Origin: Betaproteobacteria bacterium
GTDB taxonomy: Bacteria; Bdellovibrionota_B; Oligoflexia; Silvanigrellales; Silvanigrellaceae
DNA: 64,000 nucleotides
Assembly (NCBI GenBank): GCA_016868315.1
Contig: VGHE01000002.1
Location: 62,001-126,000, forward strand
Direction of reading: 5' to 3'
Shown: one piece after another, positions 1 to 9,039 of the stretch
Layout of the letters: the number at the start of each line of letters is the position of its first letter
Numbering within the stretch: position 1 is the first letter of the stretch
Translations under genes and position numbers: made by a program
The notes under the pieces: generated by a model
Database searches by the model: none
Seen by the model: the letters and a program-made list of their open reading frames with translations, nothing else
Told to the model about the DNA's origin: nothing

Positions 1-656
1 CCCATGGCGATTGCAAGTGTGGGGCGCAGCGCTGGAAGAATAACGTAACGGATGACCTCGCGCGTGTTGGCACCATCCATCTTCGCTGCCTCTTGCGCAG
101 ACTTTGGAAGTGCTTTGAGGCCTGCGTAGATAATAAGGAACAGGAAAGGCCACATGCGCCAAATGTCTTGAAGAACGATAGCCCAGAACGCCCAGAAGGA
201 GTCAGCCAATGGGGACATGGGTTCGTATCCAAGCGCATTGAAGATGGCACTCAGAGGCCCATCGTTGGGATCGTAGATATAGCGAAAGGTCAGACCCGAA
301 ACCACAGGCAGTACAAACATGGGCAGAATCAACAAAACTTCCACAACTCGTGGCAGTGGCTTTTGCAAATAGAGAAATAAAGCAACCGCCGCCGCAATCA
401 AAAGTTCTATAATGGTGGTGGTGATTGTGAAAAGCGCAGCCAAAGAAAGCGAGTTCCAGAAAGAGGCTTGGGAGATGAGTGCTTTAAAATGCTCAAGTCC
501 GGCAAAGTGTGCCTGAGCATCGGCGCCTGCACCAACGCTGTTGGTTAGTGAGGAAAATGCACTTTGCAGCACAGGCCAAGCAATCAATAAGGTGAGCAAT
601 GCACACCCTGGAAGAACGAAAGCCACAAGGGAGCGTTGTGAACGGGGAGAAAACAT
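1..656 (-). CDS. ABC sugar transporter permease (CUT1/MalF type), 3' end cut by window edge
   Basis: Translating the minus strand from an ATG at 656 gives an open frame of 218 codons to the window edge; the ORF track omits it because it has no stop here. Hydrophobic segments near residues 8-28, 55-85 and 95-115 are followed by a segment rich in Trp and Phe. The cytoplasmic loop reads EAAKMDGAN followed by ILP, the EAA signature that contacts the ATPase in binding-protein-dependent inner-membrane permeases. The start codon directly abuts the TAA of the binding-protein gene, so the two are one operon. The family moves carbohydrates or their derivatives across the inner membrane. The ATPase and any second permease must lie beyond the left edge. 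The substrate is not shown by the sequence. Confidence 0.9.
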   Translation of the reverse strand, partial: MFSPRSQRSLVAFVLPGCALLTLLIAWPVLQSAFSSLTNSVGAGADAQAHFAGLEHFKALISQASFWNSLSLAALFTITTTIIELLIAAAVALFLYLQKPLPRVVEVLLILPMFVLPVVSGLTFRYIYDPNDGPLSAIFNALGYEPMSPLADSFWAFWAIVLQDIWRMWPFLFLIIYAGLKALPKSAQEAAKMDGANTREVIRYVILPALRPTLAIAM

Positions 657-1934
657 TTAGTGTGCCCCCTGCCTTTGTGTGCCACTCAGTGCGAGCTCAT
701 TCATACGCCCGAGTGCAGCTTGGATGTCCGACGCCGTTTCGGAGAGATTCTTTTGTCCTGCTATCCACCGTGTGAACGCCTTGCTCAAGTCGTCAGAGGT
801 GGAGCGGTACTGTTTGTGGCGTGGTCGGAGAAAAGCAGTGTTGAAATTCAGGTGCGTGGAGCCCAGCCATGGAAACTTTGTTGCCAAATCAGAACGGGTC
901 AGAAGGTCCGCACGTGCAGTGCTGAGGCCTTTTGGAATGAGTCCTTCGTTGACGTCTTTTGAGGTCCACCAGCGCACGAATGTTGCCGCGAGTTCTGCCT
1001 CTGCTGAGTTCTTGCGGATGCCTGCAATCCACGTTCCAGCGATTCCGTTTGCCTCGCTTCCGGGTGAAGGTGCGTAGCCCGTACGCCCTACCACAAGCGA
1101 CTTGTGTTCGTCCTCGAGGTCGAAGAAAAAACTGTTCCAAGTCATCATCTGAGCGACTCTGCCCTTGGCATAGGCCGACATGCGTTCAGTGTGATGCCAA
1201 GCCCTTGCAGCCTTTGGCGCTGTTTTTAGAAGGGCATCGTAGAGCTCGAGTGCACGCGCAACAGTAGGGGTATCGATGTGGGTCGCTCCGGGCTTATAGC
1301 CAAACCCTGCAAGCAGCCACAGCAGTTCGACCGTTGTTCCCTCAGACATTTTGGTGAACGGTGCAAACCCGTAGAGTTTCGGTGGTCGGTGAAAGAACTG
1401 AGCCAGTTCGAGCAGCTCTGTGAAATTGGTGGCAGGCTTCAGTGGGCGGTTGTACTGCTTTTGGAATTTGACCTGTTCGTTACTTTCTTCGAAGAGATCC
1501 TTGCGAAAAATATATTGATATACGTTGCCGTTAACTGGCAACCCGACCGTCACGCCTTGAAAACGAGCGGCTTCAATAGCCTTGCTCTCGAAGCCGGAGA
1601 GATCGTCCTGGGCACTGACTCTAGGCCATTGTTCAACGGGCAAAAGTGCTTCGTGGAACTGCGGGATAAAGGGTTCATCGACCGCGTAAACATCGTAGGT
1701 TCCGCCCGCTGCAAGGTCGGTCATCATTTTGGTGGCAACCGTGGAGGCTGGAATGTCGTCGAATTGAACGCGCACTGAGAACTCTTTTTCAAAGACAGGG
1801 AGAGCTGCCCTCAGAGCCGACGATTGCCGGTCTCGGAAGGTCAGAACTTTTAGCACGCGCTCTGGTTTCCGCGTGCAGGAGAGGCACACAAGGGTCAGTG
1901 CAGCCCCCAGGAAAAATTTATTTTTAAGGGACAT
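657..1934 (-). CDS. Extracellular solute-binding protein family 1 (sugar ABC transporter)
   Basis: This 425-residue protein has the length and fold signature of family 1 (carbohydrate) binding proteins. An N-terminal hydrophobic signal ends in an imperfect lipobox (LSC, residues 18-20), so it is probably a lipoprotein anchored in the periplasm. Tyr, Trp and Gly-rich stretches such as GTWIAGI in the C-terminal half are typical of the hinge and sugar-binding regions. It would capture substrate and deliver it to the permease encoded directly downstream. The gene overlaps the upstream aldo-keto reductase by 11 bases, implying translational coupling. The ligand is unknown; the neighbouring SsuD-like monooxygenase makes a sulfonated sugar an attractive guess only. 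Confidence 0.88.
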   Translation of the reverse strand: MSLKNKFFLGAALTLVCLSCTRKPERVLKVLTFRDRQSSALRAALPVFEKEFSVRVQFDDIPASTVATKMMTDLAAGGTYDVYAVDEPFIPQFHEALLPVEQWPRVSAQDDLSGFESKAIEAARFQGVTVGLPVNGNVYQYIFRKDLFEESNEQVKFQKQYNRPLKPATNFTELLELAQFFHRPPKLYGFAPFTKMSEGTTVELLWLLAGFGYKPGATHIDTPTVARALELYDALLKTAPKAARAWHHTERMSAYAKGRVAQMMTWNSFFFDLEDEHKSLVVGRTGYAPSPGSEANGIAGTWIAGIRKNSAEAELAATFVRWWTSKDVNEGLIPKGLSTARADLLTRSDLATKFPWLGSTHLNFNTAFLRPRHKQYRSTSDDLSKAFTRWIAGQKNLSETASDIQAALGRMNELALSGTQRQGAH

Positions 1935-2814
1935 CGTGACCCACCGCAGCCTTGAGCAAGTGGAACCAATCCTCGTGCTCCAGCTGAACTGTGAGTGCAG
2001 CTACAGCGGCCTTCAAACGTTCTTCCTTGCCTGTGCCAAGAACCGGAAGAATCTGCGCAGGGTGTCGCATAAGCCAAGCGTAGGCGATAGTCTCTGCATG
2101 CTCAACACGATATTTCTTGGCAAGTGTTTCAAGGCAGCTGCGAATATTACGGGAGCGGTCATCGCTGTGAGTAAACAGACGCCCACCAGCCAAAGGCGAC
2201 CATGCCATCGGCTTCATGTTCAATTCGAGGCATTGGTCGAGCTGGCCATTGTACATGGGAACTGTGTGCAGCAATGAAAACTCGATTTGGTTGGTTACAA
2301 GCGGAGCTTTGAGGCGCGACTGCAACAAACGCACTTGGTGTGTTGTGAAATTTGAAACGCCAAAGTGCAGAACCTTGCCCTGCTGCTGCAGCGCATTAAA
2401 AGTATCTGCAACTTCGTCGGGGTTCATCAATGGGTCTGGTCGATGAATCAGCAAAAGGTCTACGAAATCGGTTTTCAGATTCTTCAACGATTGCTCAACT
2501 GAACGAATAATGTGTTCACGAGACGTGTCGTAGGTTTTCAAGCCATGTTCTGGTCGCTGTGGCGAAACCAGCTTGATGCCGCATTTGGTAATGAGCTGCA
2601 TCTTGTTTCTTGGGATCTTGTGTTTCTTTACTGCGTCGCCAAACAGCTCTTCGCAACAGTAATTGCCGTAGATGTCAGCGTGGTCGAAAGTCGATATGCC
2701 GTGTTCGAGTGACATGAAGACTTTTTGGGCTACAGAATCTGTATTGGCCTCGGCAGGGATATCTGCCAGACGCCAAGCCCCGAAAATGAGGCGCGAGAAA
2801 GTTGGGTTATTCAT
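1924..2814 (-). CDS. Aldo/keto reductase (YdhF-like)
   Basis: A 296-residue NAD(P)H-dependent oxidoreductase of the aldo/keto reductase TIM-barrel family. The catalytic tetrad can be placed at Asp44 and Tyr49 (in FDHADIYG), Lys77 (ITKCG) and His124 (LIHRPD). The C-terminal part carries the cofactor-binding strand ([11 protein letters not shown]). It resembles the E. coli YdhF branch in length and motifs. The start overlaps the stop of the flavin monooxygenase gene by four bases (ATGA), and the 3' end overlaps the binding-protein gene. Family members reduce aldehydes or ketones to alcohols in the cytoplasm. In this context it may reduce the aldehyde released by the monooxygenase, as SmoB does with 6-oxo-glucose; that role is inference. 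Confidence 0.9.
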   Translation of the reverse strand: MNNPTFSRLIFGAWRLADIPAEANTDSVAQKVFMSLEHGISTFDHADIYGNYCCEELFGDAVKKHKIPRNKMQLITKCGIKLVSPQRPEHGLKTYDTSREHIIRSVEQSLKNLKTDFVDLLLIHRPDPLMNPDEVADTFNALQQQGKVLHFGVSNFTTHQVRLLQSRLKAPLVTNQIEFSLLHTVPMYNGQLDQCLELNMKPMAWSPLAGGRLFTHSDDRSRNIRSCLETLAKKYRVEHAETIAYAWLMRHPAQILPVLGTGKEERLKAAVAALTVQLEHEDWFHLLKAAVGHDVP

Positions 2815-3992
2815 TGACGTTCTCCTGCTGCCAAAGGTGTGTTTGGAGGTGTCGTGGGAATGCGGCCTTGCAATTCAGCGAGTTTTCCGCGACGGAAGCG
2901 CGGCAGAATGTATTTTCCGACCAACCCACACTCGTCGAAGTGCGGATATCCGGAGAGAACGAAAGAGCGAATACCCATTTCAACGTAGCGGTTCAGCTTG
3001 GCAACGATTTGGTCGGGGTTGCCTACCAAAGCACAACCGCAGCCTGAACGCGCGCGCCCAACACCGGTCCATAGGAATTCTTCCGCATAGCCCTCGCTGT
3101 CAGCGAGGTCGCGCATCTCAGCCTGTTTTGCAACGCCAAAAGATTTTGAATCGAGTGCGCGCGAGCGAATCTCATTGCCTTTGTCGTCATCGAGCTTTGA
3201 AACAAGGCGCTGTGCTGCCGCACGAGCTTCAGATTCCGTCTCACGGACAATCATGTGGACTCGCAGTCCGAAGTCGACCTGACGTCCATAAGCTTCGGCG
3301 CGTCTGGTCATTTCCTGCATGTGCGAACGCAAACGGTCTTCCGTTTCGGGCCACATCAAAAACACATCGCATTCACGAGCACATAAATCGAGCGCATCCG
3401 GAGAAAGGCCACCGAAATAAAGGAGTGGACCACCGTTTTGCTGGTAGGGCTTGCAGGGTGCTGTGGGCAGGTTCAACTTGTAGAACTCGCCTTCGTAGTT
3501 GATGGATTCGCGTGTCCAACACTGACGCAGGATTTCGCACACCTCGCGCGATTTTGCGTAGCGGGCTTTGGAATCGAGCGTTTCGCCCGGAAGGTCTGAA
3601 GAGATGATGTTGACTGTGAGTCGCCCCTCGAGCATGTGGTCAAGAGTAGCGAGAGTGCGTGCCAGCATGGCCGGATGAACTTCACCGCAGCGGATGGCTG
3701 CGAGCAGGCTCATTTTCTTGAGCTGAGGTGCGAGTGCTGCGGCGAATGTGAGGGTGTCTTGTCCGACCTGGTAGCTGCTTGGGCAGAGCATGTTGTTAAA
3801 GCCCTGGCGCTCAGCTTCAAGCGCAATTTTGGATGTATTGGTCCATGAACTTTTGAGCTTGGAATCGGGCATTCCAAGGAATTCGAAGTCATCCGAGCAG
3901 ATCGGCGCGAACCAGCTCATCTCCACCACTTCAGGAGAGCGAGTGCGAGGAACAATACCAGCACTCAGAAGACCGTCAGTTGCAGCTTTCAT
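2811..3992 (-). CDS. SsuD-like FMNH2-dependent monooxygenase (LLM class)
   Basis: A luciferase-like flavin monooxygenase of about 393 residues, closely patterned on alkanesulfonate monooxygenase SsuD. Visible family landmarks are [24 protein letters not shown] (the His equivalent to SsuD His228), an Arg in GVGRARSG and FVLSGYPH (the Tyr equivalent to Tyr331). The position of SsuD Cys54 is Tyr here, so substrate or flavin handling may differ. I chose the ATG at 3992, ten codons inside the listed ORF, because AAGGAG lies eight bases upstream. It is the first gene of an operon with the reductase, binding protein and permease. SsuD enzymes need a separate FMN reductase, which is not in the window. 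The sulfonate substrate is inferred, not shown. Confidence 0.88.
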   Translation of the reverse strand: MKAATDGLLSAGIVPRTRSPEVVEMSWFAPICSDDFEFLGMPDSKLKSSWTNTSKIALEAERQGFNNMLCPSSYQVGQDTLTFAAALAPQLKKMSLLAAIRCGEVHPAMLARTLATLDHMLEGRLTVNIISSDLPGETLDSKARYAKSREVCEILRQCWTRESINYEGEFYKLNLPTAPCKPYQQNGGPLLYFGGLSPDALDLCARECDVFLMWPETEDRLRSHMQEMTRRAEAYGRQVDFGLRVHMIVRETESEARAAAQRLVSKLDDDKGNEIRSRALDSKSFGVAKQAEMRDLADSEGYAEEFLWTGVGRARSGCGCALVGNPDQIVAKLNRYVEMGIRSFVLSGYPHFDECGLVGKYILPRFRRGKLAELQGRIPTTPPNTPLAAGERQ

Positions 3993-4135
3993 TCGCGACG
4001 CTCCTTGCGAGAAAAAGAACACAGCGCCCCAGCGCAGGCAATCAATGTTACCGCAGATTTTTAAGACGAGCGAGAGAGAGGCTGCTGTGCAAAATATTGT
4101 CTTTGTTAGTTGTTTTTTAAAATAAGGTAATTTCT

Positions 4136-5428
4136 TTAGATATAACTGGCGTTTCTTGCGCTGAATTCGAGTTCTTCACGCACCGTTGGGTGCGCAATCG
4201 CAATCAAAGCACGGGCCCGTTCGGCCACGCTGAGGCCAATCAGCTGTGCCACTCCGTACTCTGTCACAACAGTATCGATGTCATTTCTGCTGATTGAGAC
4301 CTTTGCCCCAGGCTTGAGTTCAAAGGAGATCTTGGAGGTCTTTTGGTCTGGGGTCATCGAGCGCAACGCAATTATACCACGCCCGCCCTCGGAGCGTTGT
4401 GCGCCTGTGTGAGTGTCAGTCGCTCCGCCAACGCCACTGAGTTCCCGGTGTCCGACCGATTCCGAACACACCTGGCCAGTGATATCGAGCTCGACGGCAC
4501 TGTTTATGGAGAACATTCTGAAGTTGCGGCAGATCCGGCTTGGGTCGTTGATGATAGATGCCGGGTAAAGCTCCAGCGCTGGGTTTTCTCCAACGAATTT
4601 GTAAAGCTCAGCAGAGCCATAGACGAAAGTTGCCACCATTTTGCGTGGCCAAAGGGTTTTGCGCGAACCATCGACAACGCCATGTTCGTAGAGTGTTTTC
4701 ATGGATTCGGTAAACAGCTCGGTGTGAATGCCCAGATTTTTTTTGTGGGTCAAACATTCTCCAACAGCGTTAGGAATACCACCGATTCCAAGCTGGAGTG
4801 TCGCTCCGTCTGGAACGAGTTCGGAGATGTATTTTGCAATCAACCGGTCTTGAACATTGGGAGCCTCTGGCTGCAGCACAGGAAGTGGGCGATCGTGGTG
4901 CAGAAAAAGCGTGACATCCTCGATCGACACGAAGGTGTCGCCGTAGACAATTGGCATGTTGGGATTGACCTCGAGAATCACATGTTTGGCCTTGCGCAGA
5001 ATCTCAGATTCATAGCAGGTGTTGATCCCAAGGCTGACAAAGCCTTTATCGTTGGGGAGGCTACAGGTTCCCCAAAACACGTCGATCTCGTGACGACGGT
5101 TGAGATTTTGAGCCCAGCGCGAAAGGTGCTGAGGAACATAGTGCACCAGATTGTGTCCCTGCGTGTTGCGGATTGCTGATGTTAGAAACATAACGTGAAA
5201 CTGAAGGTTTTCTGCGTGGCGAATATCTGTGAAGCACGTGTAGCTTTTGGTTGGGTTTGCGCAGTGGATATGTAGATTGCGATGTTTGTTTGCATGGAAA
5301 TGCAGGTTTTCAAAAAACAGCGCTGGCTCTGCTGCAGCCATTGCTGCAACAACATGACCAGAGTGGGGCAGCAGTGCAAAAGCATCAACCAAAGAACCCG
5401 ATTTCTTCAGCAACAAGTTATTACGCAT
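4136..5428 (-). CDS. Acetyl-CoA hydrolase/transferase family protein (4-hydroxybutyrate CoA-transferase type)
   Basis: A 430-residue family I-type CoA-transferase. The central [10 protein letters not shown] (residues 213-222) is the oxyanion and CoA-binding loop. Glu237 in GIHTELF is the expected nucleophile that forms the gamma-glutamyl-CoA thioester. The C-terminal [14 protein letters not shown] and [10 protein letters not shown] blocks are typical of the acetyl-CoA hydrolase C-terminal domain. The enzyme moves CoA between acetyl-CoA and short carboxylates such as 4-hydroxybutyrate or butyrate in the cytosol. It lies six bases downstream of the universal stress protein gene, an apparent two-gene operon. 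The exact acyl substrate cannot be read from sequence. Confidence 0.88.
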   Translation of the reverse strand: MRNNLLLKKSGSLVDAFALLPHSGHVVAAMAAAEPALFFENLHFHANKHRNLHIHCANPTKSYTCFTDIRHAENLQFHVMFLTSAIRNTQGHNLVHYVPQHLSRWAQNLNRRHEIDVFWGTCSLPNDKGFVSLGINTCYESEILRKAKHVILEVNPNMPIVYGDTFVSIEDVTLFLHHDRPLPVLQPEAPNVQDRLIAKYISELVPDGATLQLGIGGIPNAVGECLTHKKNLGIHTELFTESMKTLYEHGVVDGSRKTLWPRKMVATFVYGSAELYKFVGENPALELYPASIINDPSRICRNFRMFSINSAVELDITGQVCSESVGHRELSGVGGATDTHTGAQRSEGGRGIIALRSMTPDQKTSKISFELKPGAKVSISRNDIDTVVTEYGVAQLIGLSVAERARALIAIAHPTVREELEFSARNASYI

Positions 5429-5434
5429 TTGTAT

Positions 5435-6379
5435 TTATCCCACGATAACCGGGCAGGGAGCCGCGCGCATAAATCTACTCGCCATCCTACCCATATGGAA
5501 GCGGCGTGTTCCTTCTTGGGAATGCCGGCCAAAGATCATTAAATCAATTTTGTTGTCCGTCACAAAGTTCAGGAGCTCTGATTGCGCGTGTCCGGTCAGC
5601 AAGTGCCCCAACGCGTGAAAGCCATCTTCGTTGAGAAGGCGTGCGCGATCCTGAACCGCACGTTCAAGGCGCGACTCTGCCATGTCGTAGATCATTTCGA
5701 GTTCACAATAGGTGGCGTAAGCATCGGAGGTTTCGAACCCGGAGTAGCCCGGTGCAACGCGCTCAAAGCAATGAGCAAGGTGAGCTAAGATACTACGCTG
5801 CTTATCGGCGCTGAGAATTTCGCGGAGGAGAGCCTCACTCAATTGCGCATCTGGTCGCAGCGCTGTCGCTAAACCGACGTTCTTAATTTTCAATGGCAGA
5901 TGTGTTTCGGTCACGGGAAGCACAATGACAGGAATCGGGCTTTGTTCGCAAACCCTCTGCGCTACACTTCCAAAAATCGCAGAATAGAGCCGTGCATGGT
6001 GATGACGTCCAATGACCACAGCACCGAATTTGCTTTGGTCAGCACCTACGAGAGCAAGTATCTCATTTTCCGCATTGCCCAACTTAACTTGTATATGGAA
6101 GTGTTCACCTTGTTCGCGCAGCGGATGCAAAGCTTTCTCCGCGCGTTCCTGGGTTTGGGCAAGAAGTTCGCCGCGATATCGCGTTTCGAGTTGCTCCCAT
6201 TTCTGGCCTTCCTCGAAGGGCATTGGACCGAGGAAAAGTGGTGCGTCCTCAAGAACATGAACAAAGCTCAGCGTGCTGTTGAATTGTTTGGCCAGTTCAA
6301 GCGCCGCTTTTTCAGTGCTCAGGGTTGGTTGTGACAGGTCAGTTGCGCAAAGAATCCGTTTGCCCTCGAGAATGCTCAT
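5435..6379 (-). CDS. Tandem universal stress protein (two UspA domains)
   Basis: A 314-residue protein made of two UspA-like halves. The first starts with RILCATDLS and ends with the nucleotide-binding signature VVIGRHHHARLYSAIFGSV followed by SPIPVIVLP. The second, from about residue 165, is more divergent but ends similarly with LMIFGRHSQ and APCPVIVG. Such proteins bind ATP or AMP and act in stress survival by ill-defined contacts. A GGAGGG ribosome site sits eight bases before the ATG. It is the first gene of a pair with the CoA-transferase, a link to starvation or redox adjustment of carbon metabolism that is only suggested by proximity. Confidence 0.88.
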   Translation of the reverse strand: MSILEGKRILCATDLSQPTLSTEKAALELAKQFNSTLSFVHVLEDAPLFLGPMPFEEGQKWEQLETRYRGELLAQTQERAEKALHPLREQGEHFHIQVKLGNAENEILALVGADQSKFGAVVIGRHHHARLYSAIFGSVAQRVCEQSPIPVIVLPVTETHLPLKIKNVGLATALRPDAQLSEALLREILSADKQRSILAHLAHCFERVAPGYSGFETSDAYATYCELEMIYDMAESRLERAVQDRARLLNEDGFHALGHLLTGHAQSELLNFVTDNKIDLMIFGRHSQEGTRRFHMGRMASRFMRAAPCPVIVG

Positions 6380-6508
6380 GGCTGCGACCCTCCGATAAGC
6401 AAATAAGAATGCTTAAAAAGTATATTGTGTGGCTTTCAGCAGAAAGGCGATTGTCGCATAAGAGCGAAAGATTGCGCGTCTTCAAGAAATTCTGAGGAGG
6501 GATCAACT

Positions 6509-7129
6509 ATGAAGTTCATTGCCTTGTTGTGTTTACTTTTATGGTTGCCGAGTCAGCAGGTCTGGGCACAGTGGGACGTTTCGCAGATACGGACGCTCGG
6601 CGAAGAATGTCTTCTTGATACAAGTATTATCGACGATTCCAAACTGACACTCAGGTTCTCGCGCTTCGCGTCTGTTCTGGAGCAGGCCGCTGCGCAACCC
6701 CGCTCTGTTGCTGCCCAATGCTCTATTGAAGTGAGTTTCACAGTTCCAGCACGCCACAAGGTTGTAACTTTAACGCACCGTGCCTTTGCTCAGGTAACAA
6801 AAAATGCAGCAAGTCGAGTGACCATGGAGGTCAACTTGAACCTAAACGAACAGGCCTTTGCCTTCTCGGGCAGGATTCCCGAAGGCTCTGCGCTCGATCA
6901 AAAAGTACTTTTGTACAAGTCGTTCAAGCCAGTCGATGATCTCGCGCGCTGCCACGAGCATGAAACGAAAATATCGGTGATACTGAGTTGGGATTTACAT
7001 GCTGAAGCTGCAGCTTCGGGCGGAAGAGCGCGTTTGAGTCTTTCGGGAGAAGAACTTTGGACCGACTCTTGGATTGAAACCAGACCCTGCGATGAATTAG
7101 CGCACGCCTCTGCACTGAACGACGCTTAG
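6509..7129 (+). CDS. Hypothetical secreted protein with four cysteines
   Basis: The listed ORF begins 28 codons too early. The ATG at 6509 has GAGGAGG eight bases upstream and opens a clear signal peptide (MKFIALLCLLLWLPSQQVWA). The mature 186-residue protein has four cysteines (EECL, AQCS, ARCH, RPCD), which could form two disulfides in the periplasm. No enzymatic motif is visible and I do not recognise the family. The beta-rich, Thr/Val pattern suggests a small beta-sandwich, but this is a guess. Its 3' end overlaps by 33 bases the end of a convergent small lipoprotein gene on the other strand. Confidence 0.75.
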   Translation: MKFIALLCLLLWLPSQQVWAQWDVSQIRTLGEECLLDTSIIDDSKLTLRFSRFASVLEQAAAQPRSVAAQCSIEVSFTVPARHKVVTLTHRAFAQVTKNAASRVTMEVNLNLNEQAFAFSGRIPEGSALDQKVLLYKSFKPVDDLARCHEHETKISVILSWDLHAEAAASGGRARLSLSGEELWTDSWIETRPCDELAHASALNDA

Positions 7130-7417
7130 ATCCGCTGAAACGCCCTGCTGAGTTTTCTTTTTGAAGCAGTCAACAGGGGCACTCGATGCCGCGCCTTCAC
7201 ATAAGGTCGACTGCTGTGCGTTGTTGATGGGAAGCGATGCAGCTCTGTCGAGACAGCGCTGGCGCGCGTTCGTCGAAAATAGCTCTGAGGGTTTTGTGGC
7301 CATCGAGTTGCTCTGCGATGAGTCGACTTTGCGACAAGCTGACGCCGCGGTTGTGAGAACCGCGAAACCGACCACTAGGACGTTCTGTACTCTGACCATC
7401 TTGACTGACCCACGCAT
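7097..7417 (-). CDS. Small Cys-rich lipoprotein, unknown function
   Basis: About 106 residues starting at ATG 7417; ATG 7399 and the TTG at 7429 are alternatives and none has a strong ribosome site. A signal peptide ends at ASAC, a good lipobox, so the product should be a lipoprotein. The mature part contains RQRCLDRAAS, STLCEGA, APVDCF and VVQC, evenly spaced cysteines in a pattern I associate with short repeats in Bdellovibrionota lipoproteins; that association is from memory and untested. It converges with, and overlaps, the secreted protein gene to its left. No function is proposed. Confidence 0.6.
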   Translation of the reverse strand: MRGSVKMVRVQNVLVVGFAVLTTAASACRKVDSSQSNSMATKPSELFSTNARQRCLDRAASLPINNAQQSTLCEGAASSAPVDCFKKKTQQGVSADLSVVQCRGVR

Positions 7418-7602
7418 CGATTGTTGCAAAAGGGACTGCCTTCAGCCTAGCAGAAGCTTATCGAGCGAAACAACTCGCCCCCTGAGGCAGGAAATTGTCA
7501 GCACCCCCCAACTCTCTATCCGCGGCGAATAAGGCTTGCGAAAATCTATGCATAGCTGTTAAGCCATGCCCGCATGACGCTCGTTCGGGTGAGGGGGATG
7601 CG

Positions 7603-8523
7603 ATGAATCTTTCGTTTGTGCGCAAATTTGCCTGGGCTGTTTTGTTTTACACGGTTCTCGTCATTCTTTGGGGCGCCTTTGTGCGCGCTACAGGCTCCGG
7701 TGCAGGTTGTGGCGATCACTGGCCTCTGTGCAACGGCCAAATCGTACCTCGCGCTCCAACCATCAAAACCTTAATCGAACTTTCGCATCGTCTCACGAGT
7801 GGTCTGAATCTCGCCCTCGTTTTTGCGCTTTACTACTTCGCCCGGCGAGTTTCAGACAAAGGCTCTGCCCTCCGCAGTGCCGCAGGTTGGTCGGTTTTTT
7901 TCATCATCGTGGAAGCTCTGATTGGTGCTGGACTCGTACTTTTCGAGTTGGTCGCACACAACGAAAGCTTGAAGCGTATGTTTTCCATGTCGGCGCACCT
8001 CCTTAATACGTTCCTCCTTCTCGCAGCGATCTGTTTGGTTATTCATCGGGCGCGACCGGGAATTGAGTTCGCGAAATACACACGAGCCGATCTGAAGATC
8101 TTTAAAATGCCTTTGTGGGTGGCCTTTGCTCTGTGTTCGACGGGTATGACGGGTGCAATTGCGGCACTGGGCGACACACTCTACTCCGCATTTGGAAATC
8201 TTCCCCTGGAAGCCTATGTTGATGGTGATGTTCCCCTGATTTTGCGCCTGCGCTTGATTCACCCAGTCGTTGCAATCGCGACCGCGGTGTTCCTCGGCTG
8301 GTATCAAGCGCAGCAGCTCGACCGCTTCAAAGAACCACAGCTGAATAGACTGAGTTGGTTAGTGAGTGGGCTGCTGCTTGCTGAGGTTACCCTGGGCTTC
8401 CTCAATGTGTATCTGATGGCGCCTGTCTGGATGCAGCTTGTGCATCTGGGGGTGGGGGTGAGCCTCTGGATTTTCTTCGTTGTTCAAAGTTTCCTTGTGC
8501 ATGATAACGTGTCAAAATCTTGA
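7603..8523 (+). CDS. ctaA: CtaA/Cox15-like heme A synthase
   Basis: A roughly 306-residue inner-membrane protein with about eight transmembrane helices. It begins at ATG 7603 after GAGGGGG; the listed ORF adds 36 unlikely residues. The family landmarks are GAFVRATGSGAGC with HWPLC in the first periplasmic loop, and four helix-borne histidines (LSHRLTSG, SAHLLN, RLIHPV, LVHLGV) that would bind heme. The enzyme hydroxylates heme O to heme A for aa3-type cytochrome oxidase. The HWPLC loop cysteines match the type with a redox-active cysteine pair. No oxidase or ctaB gene is adjacent. The protein could instead be a CtaA homologue with a changed role, but the family call is firm. Confidence 0.88.
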   Translation: MNLSFVRKFAWAVLFYTVLVILWGAFVRATGSGAGCGDHWPLCNGQIVPRAPTIKTLIELSHRLTSGLNLALVFALYYFARRVSDKGSALRSAAGWSVFFIIVEALIGAGLVLFELVAHNESLKRMFSMSAHLLNTFLLLAAICLVIHRARPGIEFAKYTRADLKIFKMPLWVAFALCSTGMTGAIAALGDTLYSAFGNLPLEAYVDGDVPLILRLRLIHPVVAIATAVFLGWYQAQQLDRFKEPQLNRLSWLVSGLLLAEVTLGFLNVYLMAPVWMQLVHLGVGVSLWIFFVVQSFLVHDNVSKS

Positions 8524-8629
8524 GTTTTTTTAACCAAGATTAAAACTTTTTTGGCGGTCTCCGAACAACATTTTCGAGTTGCGGGTCAGCGTGATTGGTT
8601 TGCCTCAATGGCAGGGGATGGGAATATCA

Positions 8630-8902
8630 ATGGTTTACAAGAATAGTCGACTCGACGAAGTCGCATTTCAAAGGCAATTCGAAGAGGCTCTCAACCTCGC
8701 GATGCATCACATCGGCGTAAACTATTCCGAAGCACTCGAGCTTGTGCTTACCCCTCTGCGCGAGCAGGGCGGGTTGAGCGTTGCCGATTACGTTCGAAGG
8801 GGTCAATTGCCCCAGGCCAAACGGGCGCTCGTTGACCTGATTGACTCCCGCAAGCGTTCCGGGGGTTCCAGCCGTGTCGTGGGTGCGCCGCGTAATTACT
8901 AA
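8630..8902 (+). CDS. Hypothetical 90-residue cytoplasmic protein
   Basis: I chose ATG 8630, with an AGGGGA run about ten bases upstream; ATG 8618 and TTG 8579 are in frame above it. The product has no signal peptide or membrane segment and looks mostly alpha-helical (FQRQFEEALNLAMHH, YSEALELVLTPL), with a basic Ser/Gly-rich tail (SRKRSGGSSR). It follows the heme A synthase by about 105 bases. I do not recognise the family and give no function. The antisense 99-codon ORF on the same stretch looks like a shadow. Confidence 0.55.
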   Translation: MVYKNSRLDEVAFQRQFEEALNLAMHHIGVNYSEALELVLTPLREQGGLSVADYVRRGQLPQAKRALVDLIDSRKRSGGSSRVVGAPRNY

Positions 8903-9039
8903 TTTATTGCAACTCATTATATTCAAGCCGGAAAACTCAAAAATTTCTCAAGCCGATGCAGAGCCTTCCGATACCTCGGGAATGCTGCGCATTTCCGGGG
9001 AGGTTGCGTTTGACCCTGAACACACGAAGAAACTGCGGA

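Noticed and set aside
2672-3502. 276-codon plus-strand ORF antisense to the LLM and aldo-keto reductase genes
   Set aside because: It mirrors the minus-strand operon, has no family motif and has atypical Arg/Cys-rich composition; it is a shadow frame.
4343-5179. 278-codon plus-strand ORF
   Set aside because: Entirely antisense to the clear CoA-transferase gene and without recognisable domains.
8579-8629. Upstream TTG/ATG starts for the 90-residue protein
   Set aside because: They lack a properly spaced ribosome site, and the added residues look non-coding.
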